Assembly (NCBI GenBank): GCA_028564675.1
Contig: JAOVVO010000230.1
Location: forward strand, 1-64,000
DNA from: Onchocerca lupi
Lineage: Eukaryota > Nematoda > Chromadorea > Rhabditida > Onchocercidae
Reading direction: 5' to 3'
Length of the DNA stretch: 64,000 bases
The stretch's first letter is position 1, and every line of letters starts with the position of its first letter. The translations under genes and the position numbers were made by a program. This document shows, in pieces, positions 1 through 9,896 of this stretch. The notes beneath the pieces are model-generated. The model did not search any database. It worked only from the letters and a program-made list of their open reading frames with translations, and was not told the origin of the DNA.

Positions 1-386
1 TATATATATCGCAATAATATGCGCCATTTATCTTTAATTCTCAATAACACCTTTGACTTCAATTTCTTTCAAGAAAATAAGTTTCACTGAAGAGGACAGT
101 TTTTTATACTTAAAAAAAAAAATACTTGGTTAGACATAACAGATCGTCTTCATACGCAGTTCAAATGCTTTTATAAGATTTTGTATAAATCAAAATGTAT
201 GTACAAATGCTTTTTATGTCCGCATCTCAGCGATGTGAAATATTTTTTAAATTTAGTTCGTAATTACTAAGATCACATATTACTACCACTAAGGTAAATA
301 TCTGTTATTGAAATTTTCGAATATGAAAGGATTTAGTCGTAGCTAGAGCTACTGTACATAATCTAATCGATTATAAATTCTTCCAG

Positions 387-1262
387 GCATGCCAAACACT
401 ACTCTTTCCTGCTTATTTCCTCGGAATATTGACTGTCTTAGATGATCGTAAATTAGAAGTCTCGTTCACGAATCGTTTGGTTGATAGCGATCTAGCAAAT
501 ACTGCACTGCTTTCTGTACAACTGCAAAATCGCTTCATTGAGGTATTTCGTAACGAAATTGTAAAAGATAAAGAGTAATGATTTTTGAAATACTTTCTGA
601 AGATTAGAATTATATTTCATTTCAGGTAGAATCAGGGAAGCTTTCCTTCAGAGTTCGTTTCGGTTTATTACGTATCTTTCTTCACAACTATCCAATAATT
701 TCCTCCTTGCTGATTATCAGCTTTACATATTTTATGTGCTTGACTGGAATTAGTCTTTATTGGACGCTGCAGACTCTTTTTGGTTCTTTTGGGTTCTTTA
801 ACTCGAGCTACATTGTTCCTATAGATGGCACGAATGGATCATCTACCCCGCCAAAAATCTGCACTGGAAACGCATCAACTGAGGTTCAAGATAATTTATA
901 TTTCATGCTTTTCAAGCGAGCTAATTGTTCATGATTTTGAATTGTGATATCAACATTTGATAGTTTGGAACTGTTGTTCAAAATGCTAAATGATTCCGAA
1001 TCAATTTTTTATTTCCTTACAACGCATTGTTGTGTTAATAGTTTTTATAGATTTGTTAAAATCAAATCGTAATCACTTCATCAAAATTTATATAATTTTC
1101 TTTAAGGATTTCACTTTTGAAGATCACTTACAATTGCAGGAATTGAAAAGATCAGAAACAGAAGATGATATGACATTTCCCATCTGGAATGATTTAAGAA
1201 GAAGGAATTCAGATGAAGTTTCAGAAAATTTTTTGCAACTACGCAATAAAATAGGCAAATAA
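387..1262 (+). CDS. seip-1 (BSCL2): Seipin, C-terminal part (5' end not found)
   Basis: Seipin is an ER membrane protein that forms rings at ER-lipid droplet contacts and controls droplet assembly. Three phase-0 exons are visible: 387-542, 626-883 and 1140-1262 (TAA). The first two give the end of the luminal beta-sandwich (LLFPAYFLGILTVLDDRKLE, then SVQLQNRFIEVESGKLSFRV) followed by FGLLRIFLHNYPIISSLLI and a hydrophobic second membrane helix. This order matches the human RIHAHFTGLRYLLYNFP-helix block. The last exon is a short charged cytosolic tail (about 40 residues). Exon 387 begins inside the domain, so the N-terminal helix and the rest of the lumen domain lie upstream; nothing coding was recognised in 1-386. 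JKAMP and PGAP3 follow on the same strand. Family assignment is firm; the upstream exons are unknown. Confidence 0.88.
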
Positions 1263-1263
1263 A
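1258..1263 (+). promoter_or_regulatory. AATAAA polyadenylation signal overlapping the seipin stop codon
   Basis: The hexamer AATAAA spans the TAA stop of seipin (1260-1262). If used, the 3' UTR would be only a few tens of bases. Usage is inferred from the motif only. Confidence 0.4.
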
Positions 1264-2300
1264 ACAATGATTTATAAATTATCAACGGATATTCATACTT
1301 TTTAGATTTAAAAATATTTTTGGTTTACTCTATTTGAACAAATTGGATTTTGTATGGAAATTACTTCTTACTAGACTTACCGCCTTTTTTCTGGATTCAC
1401 ATATCTTTTCTTCTTTTACTCCATTTCATTGATTTGATGACAGATTTATAATAGGTCATATTTTTCTCAACCTGACAAGGTGAAAAGTAGATATTCTTTA
1501 TTTATGGCAGTAAAGCTGTTGTGACGATTTAAAACTCTCATTTATTGTCATCTCTTTATTCTAATGTTTCAAACTTCCAGGGTATCAAGCATAATTGTTT
1601 TTCTTCTTGCTGTTTTAAAGCCATACTTTGATAATACTTTTATTCTGAAAATATGCAAATACCGTGCACGATTTAATCATTGTTAAAATTCTTCTGTTTA
1701 ACCAGTCCGCCATCAGCTAGGCCCTCAGTGTGAGACGTAATTTAAGGTATTCAAAATATAGCTCTCGCTGATGTGATGTAACAGCACTCCGTATTCTAGT
1801 TGAATTGTCTTTATTGCATGTAAATATGACATTCTCATTGTTCATATTTGCCGATTAATTCTTTGATAAATTTGCATTTAAAGTCTCGCCACAATGCTGA
1901 AGTATAGACGTGACATTTTCACATTGGGCCGCTAAAAATGAGGTGGCTTAGTCGGAAGTGGGATGGCAAAGGTTGTATGGGAAATCGAGGGAAGGATCAG
2001 GAGTGTTGTTTGACTCACTTTATGGTACTGCGGAATGATAGTGGCGATGATTCGTCGAAATACTTCATTGATATTACTAATTAATAGCAGCATATCACCA
2101 GCTTGATATCTCGTTATCTGAGTTGTAAGTCATTGTGACTTCTTGTACAAACTACACCTAGCTTGGTACTTATTGGGTGTTTAACTTATCATTGCATGCA
2201 TAAGGATCTCAATAAGAAATGCTTCTCTTTTCTGATTATTTTATCCCGGCAACATCTTTATGGCTTCTCTCAAGTCCCATAAAAATTACCGGTGTTGCTG
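1263..2300. other. Intergenic region between seipin and JKAMP
   Basis: About 1 kb without a recognised gene. The part from 1900 to 2070 is visibly more G+C-rich than its surroundings (runs such as GGGATGGCAAAGG), which fits a promoter of the downstream gene, and it contains a 48-codon ORF listed separately. No repeat or RNA gene was seen. Confidence 0.5.
1938..2084 (+). CDS. Small ORF of 48 codons in the JKAMP upstream region (speculative)
   Basis: ATG at 1938 opens a 48-codon frame ending TAA at 2082-2084. The product is basic and Trp/Cys-containing at the N-terminus (MRWLSRKWDGKGCMG), with a Cys pair (QECC) and an acidic middle (NDSGDDSSKYF). Base composition is more G+C-rich than the flanks, but a promoter could explain that. 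There is no family match I recognise. It could be a micropeptide, a leader exon or chance. Confidence 0.18.
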   Translation: MRWLSRKWDGKGCMGNRGKDQECCLTHFMVLRNDSGDDSSKYFIDITN

Positions 2301-2322
2301 CGATTTTCAGGTATGACATAAG
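2301..2322 (+). promoter_or_regulatory. Probable spliced-leader acceptor and two-codon uORF before JKAMP
   Basis: CGATTTTCAG (2301-2310) is a strong nematode 3' splice site with no recognisable coding exon upstream. It leaves a 12-base leader before the JKAMP start at 2323. This leader contains ATG ACA TAA (2313-2321), a minimal upstream ORF that ends one base before the main ATG. Trans-splicing is inferred. Confidence 0.45.
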
Positions 2323-5160
2323 ATGGTAGATGATGGTTCGGCGGTGTCACGACTGGCCACCGTCAACAGTTGCCCCGGCTTTTGTGGTCGTCAGGCAACC
2401 ACATCGTCGTCGGGGAATGTTACCTATTCGAATTGTCAGGTTTGTTTTCTTTGCTTCACTTTCATTGGGGCAAATTTTCACTGTTTTTATTCCAGATTTT
2501 ATTTAAATATTCATTGCTCATCTACGATGACCTTAACATATAAGGATTAATGTATTTTCACTATATTACTGTCAAACGAAAATTATCCAAATCATAATAG
2601 TGGTAGTACTTTTAATGCTAAAGCAACGACAGTAATGGTAACAATAATCCAAGGGAAAATTTCCTTACGTTTATGACGCTGTTTGTGAGGCAGATTAAGC
2701 ATAGTAACTGGAATGCTTACAGGCTTGTAGCTGGGGTCATCGAAGTGTCGAGAAGTTTTTGTGCTCTTCATGTGACGATCTCTTACCTCTCTACGATTGG
2801 CTTTATCTTCTTTTTGTTGCTTTGGTCCCTCTGTTGTTGAATTCGTTCTTCGTGCAATTGTATGCTGCTCCCAAAAGGTCGGCCGTGTTATTTTGCTTAG
2901 TTTGATTAGTTTATTACCAATTCTTTTTTCTTATCTATTGCTTAGTCGAGATCGAAAGTAAAAGCTAAAAAAATCACATTTGAAAAGGAAAGGAAATAAT
3001 CCAATAGTTTCTTTTGTTTAAAAGATGCTACTAGGAGTTAAGCATTGCAATAAATATAAACTTTTCTGAAAAGAAAGCATGTGATCTCTTCATCCCTTTA
3101 TCTTAACCATTAAACTAAAACAAATATATAAATATAAAGAGAGGTAAGAGATCATAAATTGATGGCGGTAATAAAGATCAAAAGAATTATTTGTAATGAT
3201 ATACAGTATTGATGATATAGAGGAAGAATAATTGCAAAAAAAGATGTCCGATTTTTTTTTTCCTGCGACTATAGTAATACCAGGCACTTTTTTCAACAGA
3301 TTCGATTCGTAGGTATTTTATGTATTCTTACTTCATGGAAACGAAACAAATGAAATACTTGCTTTCCTTATTCTGAAGCGGAAGAAAGCCATCTTTGATT
3401 AAATATACTATGATAAATGAATATGTTCCATTATCTTTTATTTCGTTTTTACACATCCCAGAGCTTAACGATTTGATCAATTCCATCATTTGATCATTTC
3501 CAGTTTTTTATTGATATCATCTTGGGATAGCATTTCATTGTCATTACTGCAAAAATGAAAAGTAATAAATTGTCTGGGACTGAGAAGAAATTAATAGCGA
3601 CTAATTCATTATTAGTACTTGGCTTTCCTTTAATTATCATAAATTTGATTATAAGCTCACTGTGCATTACACGAGGTCAAAATTTTCAATATCTTTCATT
3701 GTGACAGATTTTGACTCACTCTTTGACATATTTCATATTTGTGTGATTGCTTCAGAATGAGCGTATTTAGTGCATTATCTTTGTTTTATTTTCTAGTAAT
3801 CCAAGAGAAAGTAATATTTTAAAGAATAATAAAGCATTTTTTGAAATTAGAAAAAAACCTCAATGTTTTTTCAGTACACGGCAGCACTTATTCCTGCAGC
3901 ATTTATGTTGCTTGTTGGAATGCGTCCTATCCGCCTTATTCTCTCTTCTTCTGATGCCACCATTTGGTACTCCGATTCTTTACAGTTGCACTAAGAATTC
4001 GCTACGTGATTGGTATCCGGTATTTTATAATCCTGTTGTCAATCATACCCATATTTTACGATGTACACAGGAAATAGTCTTTCCACTGTGAGTTTTTTTT
4101 TTTTTTTTTTATCGAAGCTTATGTTTTAAAGAAATCCTTGTCGGCTGATCAAATAATGTTTATTTCATTATTATTAGATTTTGATTATCGTTAAATGAAA
4201 ATTTGGAAAAAGTATTTGCTTAATTCAGTAAAAATAGCTGTCCGGTAGATTTAATAAAGTCGCTCAAGGTAAAACCTTGAGCTTCTTTTTTTTTTTTTTT
4301 TTTTTTTTTAAAGAGATTCATATAGGATTATCTTGGTCGATGACTCTTCAACCATTTAAGTCTGAATAAATCAAAGATTTATACTCTTACCCATACTTGT
4401 CTTGATATTATTCCGAATTTGAATGGAAACTAATTTGATTATTTTTAGATATTCCTTGCCTTTCATTTATTTGGCATTCTGTTTAATGTGTTTAATTATT
4501 TTTCGCTCAATTCTTTATATAACAGTATTCAAGAACAGTTGTATCACCACCGATCCATATTATGCTTCACTTTTTACCATCCCGTTGATTGCTCTATTTC
4601 ATGCACTTTTTGTAGGTTTCAAATTTTAATTTCACTTTTTTTAAAATTTAATTTTAATCGTTCACAATATCTTAATGTTTTATATCATTTTTTTTTAATA
4701 GCAAATCTTTCTTCCTATTTTCCTGATTACTAATCTTTCTGATGTTTTAGAATCTTAGTTCGTAATACATGTGCACTGTATCAGTTTCATAAGCTTCATA
4801 TATATATTTTAACCAGATACTTTAATAAATATGTTATAGGCAGGTCTGCTCTACTATAGCTTTGGTTATGTAGCGTTGGTATGCAGCCTCGGTTTGAATA
4901 CACTTCATATGGCACTTGAACGAGAGAAATCGATGCGTAAATTATACTTCGAAATGATACAAAAGCCGCGAAATCTCTTCATTCTTATCATTCATATGGC
5001 CCTTTTTGGCTTCTCTATCTTAACATTAACACTGAATCGTGTAACAGCTAGCGGAACACTTATATCTTTGTTTGCAATACTTCTTGTACCATTACCCTCG
5101 ATATTTTACCTTCTTACTGTTGGCATTACCGATCCAGAACATGTACATAGTCCTTTTTAG
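2323..5160 (+). CDS. jamp-1 (JKAMP): JNK1/MAPK8-associated membrane protein (JAMP/JKAMP)
   Basis: JKAMP is a polytopic ER membrane protein that recruits proteasomes and ERAD factors to the ER and binds JNK1. Five exons join in phase: 2323-2439, 2723-2877, 3875-4087, 4449-4611 and 4840-5160, giving about 322 residues (human 311). The N-terminus carries CPGFCGR and NCQACSWGHR, matching the family's CxGxYCG...CxxCPRGxR block. Next come LYDWLYLLFVALVPLLLNSF, LRDWYPVFYNPVVNHTHILR with CTQEIVFPLY, then LLYYSFGYVALVCSL and LLVPLPSIFYLLTVGITDPE, all in the order of the human protein. Several hydrophobic helices are evident. The start is supported by the acceptor 12 bases upstream. Introns are AT-rich; two carry long T tracts (about 4090-4110 and 4287-4309). 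Confidence 0.95.
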
Positions 5161-5269
5161 TCCTGTATTTATTATATACTTTCTCGGTTGTGAAAAAATT
5201 CCTTTTCGTTGCACTTTTGCGTGAAACCCGTTCTTCTAACTGCTGTCTCTTGTCCTATTTTCTAATAAC

Positions 5270-5275
5270 AATAAA
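5270..5275 (+). promoter_or_regulatory. AATAAA, possible JKAMP polyadenylation signal
   Basis: First AATAAA after the JKAMP stop, 110 bases downstream. Assigned by motif and position only. Confidence 0.35.
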
Positions 5276-5415
5276 TTTAACTGCCCTTTCCAGTCAAATT
5301 CATCGGCGAAAATTTTCCTCACGCACAGTATTTCTTTCATTTGAAAGGAATTTAGGGTTTGTTTATCAAAATAAGTATCTAAATAATGTCATGTATTTTG
5401 AATGGAAATGAATCG

Positions 5416-5473
5416 AAATTGCCATTTGCTAGATGTTTTTTTATTGAAAAAAATATCTAGCAAATGGCAATTT
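5416..5473. repeat. Long near-perfect inverted repeat (hairpin)
   Basis: Arm AAATTGCCATTTGCTAGAT (5416-5434) is the exact reverse complement of 5455-5473, so there is a 19-bp perfect stem. Inside it, GTTTTTTT faces AAAAAAAT, extending pairing through one G:T position to a loop of about 4 bases. The full hairpin is roughly 27 paired bases. It sits about 250 bases after the JKAMP stop, outside any gene. It could be a MITE remnant, a small-RNA precursor or an RNA structure in the 3' flank. Confidence 0.75.
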
Positions 5474-6877
5474 AAGGCGATAAGGCGTCATTCTATTGGT
5501 TCACGTGCTTCTTATTTGTTAAGCGATTTATCAGTTTAGATTACTAATGCTGTATGAGTTTTTATGAATTCATATTTACTCTATTGGGATTTCAATTTTT
5601 TTAAAGGTATTTCTTTTTACATAGGAACTGTTTGTTTTTATGATCAGCAAAGTTCAGCGCGACATTAATCTTTTATTTTATATTATGATTGATAAGTATG
5701 TCAAACTCTAACGTTCTGGCAAACGTGAACGTCAAAATATTGAATAAATGCCTCCAAGCGTCGTTTTTTCTCGTTCTGTGTATTGAGATTTTTTATGAGT
5801 ATGATTGCTGTGAGTGAGGGAAAGCACTAGGTAAGATCAGACATAGGTCTGGTTTTAGATGTAATAAAAATAGAGGTGCCATGCTCATCTTTGTGAAATA
5901 CTGAATTGTGATCATTCTAATATGTACTTTCAAGTAATGAAGAACCAATACCAAAAATAAAAAAAAAAAAAAAAGTAGTTTAGATGTTATTCATTCTTTT
6001 GCTGTTAACACCACTCAATCACACACTATTTGGATAGGCGGGTTGATTGTTTTTAAGGCCATAAAAATTAAAAAATGAATTACTTGAATGCAATGATTGC
6101 CTTTCTTATTTATTTTTATCCATTGTTTTCAGCTATATGTTCTAATGATTATTGAAGATTCAGGCTTGTCAATTATGAGATTCTTTTCAGTAGATGACAC
6201 TTCATATTAAAAATTTTTTTGATATTTCTACAGGATATATAGGAATAGTGCGAATAGTTTTCACTTAAATCCGATTTTAAAAAATTTCTCAATTTTTTCT
6301 TTTTTTTGAATATTTAATAGAACTATTGCGGTGAATCAGGAATGCTGGTGAAATAGGCAGAACATTGTAAGAAAGAGGAATAATTAGAAGGAAAATAATT
6401 TGGCTAAGAAATGTTTGTTCTCGTTTTTTTTGCATCATTATTTTATATTGATTATGTTTGAAAAATGATCAACAGAATAAATTCTGAATTTCATACCTTC
6501 GAAAAGTCATTCCATATTTCATGTAACTTAGAAGTACTGGCTGCAAAGCTTAATGTCAAGGAAATTAATCAAGTTATAGAATGCTGCACATACATATACA
6601 TAGGATCAAAAATGGTTGCATAAGATTCAATTTGTTTATACTACTCAAATGAATGTGTTTCAGTTATTTATGTGTATTTGCCATTAGATCATGTCTATAA
6701 TAAGAATAGTCGTTTTTAGTCATTGTAAGTCTGGTGGGTGGCTTACATGTTGGAATGTTCAAATTTGTTGCATTACGGACATCGCATGGACATCAGAAGA
6801 GCCTATATCAAGGAACGTTGTAGAGGTAAATTGTACAAAAAAGTGGTGAAACAGATGAAAAAAACTTAAGCACATAT

Positions 6878-9278
6878 ATGCAGGAAGAAATGCATATGGA
6901 TGTAGTAGCAACTATAATCATTTCATTTTCGCTGACATTATTGGCAAGACCAGCGAATGGATCGGCTGGCGACAGGCATCATATTTATTTGTCATGTGTC
7001 AAATCATGTATCTTGAAATACGGTTGTCCACAGAAATATGATGAGAGTGGTTGGATCTTCAGTGAGTGCTTCAGGTAAGTATAAATTTTAAAATGAATGT
7101 TTTGGTAGGAGGATTAGATTTATCTCTTCATTAAAAGTTTATCGACAAAATACCACGAGCTATCTTTCATATTTCCGAGAATTATTCAACATTCCGTTGT
7201 TCGAGCAGTATTGTGATAAGAATGATGAAAATTGATTGCAGATGTCGTTATAAGTGTACATGGAAAACTGTTAAATATTTTAATGATATTTTACATCTTT
7301 CTGTGCCACAGTTTTATGGTAAATGGCCATTCTTAGCCATTTGGCTACCATTTATTATGCCTATTCCGATTCAAGTCCGTTTTTTTTTTGACTTTATCAG
7401 GAATACTCATCTTTTTTGCTCTTTTTTCCTTCCTTCACACTTTTTCCTTTCCAATATCTTTTTTCAGTCCATTTCATCCATTACTTTCAGCCTACAGTTC
7501 CTTCATTCTCCCAAACTACAATGTATTTCCAGGAGTTCGCTTCTGTTATATTTTCAATATTGAATCTATTTACGACATTCTCGATGTATCAAACAGTTAA
7601 ACGTCTTCGCAGTTCAAATCGTTTAAAAATCGTTTGGACTGCTTATTCAGTGATTGGAATTATAATGTGGTAAACAGATGCTTTTTGTATTTAAAAGCGA
7701 AATGAGAAACACTGAAAATCTCATCAGTTGAGTAATATCATCAGAAAAGATTCAGTGTTCTATTTTCAAAATTTTGAAAATTAAACTAGGGCAGGTTTTT
7801 TTTATGATGTAAGCGGAACTATTATCTCGATATTGTAGGTCCTTTCATAAGTTTTGATTTTCAAACATCGTCTTTGACAAATGTTTTTTAAGTAGTATAT
7901 CAGCATTGCCACATCGACGCTTTCATAAATTTCTTGGTAGTGTCAAATTCTATTACAGGACATGTTCAGCCATTTTCCATTGGGCCGATTTTTGGTTAAC
8001 TGAATATTTGGATTATTTCACTGCATGTGCATTTATTGTATTTGCTCTTTTTGTTAGCATTTCATTTACTATTAAATCACTTCAAAATTGTTATCGAGGA
8101 AGGATTTTGTAAGCGATTGTTTGTTCTAATATTAGTTAACTAATTATATTTGTTTATTTAAATGAAACTAGTATAATAAACGGAAATGGTTATCTTTTTT
8201 CGCTGTTTTAATATCGAAAAATATCTGAATTTGTTCCAATTATAGATGGTCTTTTTTATTCATCGTTTTGCTATACCTATACACAAATCATATATACAAT
8301 CTTACGGTTAGTAATCTTTCATTTTCAAAACATTTTTGATAAATTTTGCTCCGAATTTTAAAAATACATAGGAATAATGATTGAATATTCAAATAATCAA
8401 TCATTATTCCCATGTATTCAAATGATTATACTTCACTTGAAGTTGGGAAAGTTCTCCTAGGGACTTGTGAATTAAATTTTCATCTGAAAAGCATCATATA
8501 TTACAGATAGACTTCGACTACGGTTATAATATGAAAATGTGCCTTGCATGCTCGTTACTTACAGCAATTATTTACTGTGTATGGCTAGTACAGCAGTGGA
8601 AATTAAGAGATCATTCGGGTCGACGATCGTTATTATATTTAACTATAATGGTCATCTGGGGTCTATTATCAATTCTACTGGAAGTATGGCAATTTTAGTT
8701 TTTGATTTCATTTGTGGAAAAATTCCGACATTTCACTGCTGAAATTATTTTTTCGCTTCTCCTTTTGAAACAATATAGAAAAAAAAGAGTGAAGTTTTTT
8801 TTTAAGAGGGAGAAAATGGGAACTCTCAAAACGTCAAATCCTTCTATTCAAAAAGCATTGAGATTTGCGCTTCATTAGCATGTTGTATCAAGTATGGTGA
8901 ATTTATCGACTTGTTGATAAATTATATTACAGATTATTAGATTTATAATACAGAATGCCAACTTCATAAGATGAAATTGTTCTATAACTAAGGGAAATTC
9001 GACTCCTGCAGAGTTCTGAGACATTTTTTGTTAATTCTTTGTGCAGTATCGATGTGGATCTGAGAAATGTAGTAGTTGAACTTTGCTTCTTTCCTTTCAA
9101 GATTTTATTTAGTTGGCAATTTCAGGTTTTAGATTTTGTCCCGATATATTGGATTATTGATTCACATTCGTTATTTCACTTAGCGACGGTGCCGTTACCA
9201 TTGCTATTGACTCGTTTTATTCTACTAGAAAATGCCTACGAAATGCAGCAGCAGATTGGGAATATTAAACAGACCTAA
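6878..9278 (+). CDS. PGAP3: Post-GPI attachment to proteins factor 3 (Per1 family)
   Basis: PGAP3 removes the sn-2 acyl chain from GPI anchors in the Golgi/ER so that the lipid can be remodelled. Seven exons join in phase: 6878-7074, 7242-7374, 7533-7669, 7959-8108, 8246-8306, 8507-8683 and 9126-9278, about 335 residues (human 320). A signal peptide (VVATIIISFSLTLLARPANG) precedes the cysteine-rich lumen part SAGDRHHIYLSCVKSCILKY ... RCRYKCTW, then VPQFYGKWPFLAIWLPF. The membrane part has the family's conserved residues: FHWADFWLTEYLDYFTAC, IDFDYGYNM, and WIIDSHSLFHLATVPLPLLL. These match FHTRD..LTEKMDYF, RFDYGYN and WVLDAHAIWHISTIP in human PGAP3, including the histidines and aspartates shared with the CREST hydrolase superfamily. 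The start could be any of the ATGs at 6878, 6890 or 6896. Confidence 0.95.
8363..8418. repeat. Inverted repeat (hairpin) in PGAP3 intron 5
   Basis: A 22-base arm (8363-8384, AATACATAGGAATAATGATT...) pairs with 8397-8418 with a single mismatch and a 12-base loop. On the minus strand that mismatch would be a G:U pair. It lies wholly within the intron between 8306 and 8507. Confidence 0.7.
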
Positions 9279-9301
9279 GAGATATGTATTAATATTGATA
9301 T

Positions 9302-9307
9302 AATAAA
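9302..9307 (+). promoter_or_regulatory. AATAAA, probable PGAP3 polyadenylation signal
   Basis: AATAAA 23 bases after the PGAP3 stop. It is the first canonical hexamer downstream, so a short 3' UTR is likely. Confidence 0.5.
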
Positions 9308-9896
9308 AAGATTTGGTATGGAATATGCAAATTGTCTGTAATTTTTGATCTGCTCTATTCTAGACTTGCATTAGTAATAAATATGATAAAACTTTACATC
9401 CGTGTTGAATGAATTGATAAAAGATGAGAGAGAAGACGAATGCCTCCATCGATTTGTATTGCAAGAAAGAGCATTTTGAAACGGTGACAAAATGTAAGAA
9501 ACGCCTAGATTGCGGTGCCAGAGAAAGTAATTTCAAAGAACTTGCGGGATGCATGAGTCGCGTAGCGCACTTCGGGCGGGAAATCCATTCAAAAAATTGA
9601 AAATTGATATTTAGACTTTGCCAGCGGCGTCTTTCTAGTGGGGGTGAGTGGGGTGTTTGTGGAGAGCGGAAATGGGCTGATGGGGACTGCGGTATTGGCG
9701 TGTAGATCAGTGTGTTTGGAATCTGAGTGGTGAGATATGGTCGGATGATAGTTGAATTAAATTTTGGGAGCAAACATTTGGAAGGAATCTCAAAATAGAT
9801 TAGGTGATGCTCGGGGTCAAATACGTTCATAGCTTACAGTGTTTCCAATTAGATTTTTCAAATTTCGAAGGACAGTGATTAGGAAATAAGTGAGCA
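9308..9896. other. Upstream region of FANCD2
   Basis: About 590 bases. The part 9540-9760 is G+C-rich for this genome (for example GTGGGGGTGAGTGGGG), which suggests a core promoter or CpG-richer control region for FANCD2. A 156-codon minus-strand frame (9360-9830) overlaps this patch but has no recognisable domain and is not called as a gene. Confidence 0.45.

Larger units (their letters stand above)
5161..6877. other. Intergenic region between JKAMP and PGAP3
   Basis: About 1.7 kb with no recognised gene. It contains the JKAMP 3' flank, a long near-perfect hairpin (5416-5473, listed separately) and an A tract near 5956-5974. The rest is ordinary AT-rich sequence. Confidence 0.6.

Noticed and set aside
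1..9278. Classical SL2 operon of seipin, JKAMP and PGAP3
   Set aside because: Gaps of 1.06 and 1.7 kb are much wider than the roughly 100-base spacing of nematode operons. An ancestral or unusual operon cannot be excluded.
9360..9830. 156-codon minus-strand frame upstream of FANCD2
   Set aside because: Longest open frame in the window, but it lies in a GC-rich promoter-like patch. It has no domain, a low-complexity Pro/Ser composition, and no splice partners.
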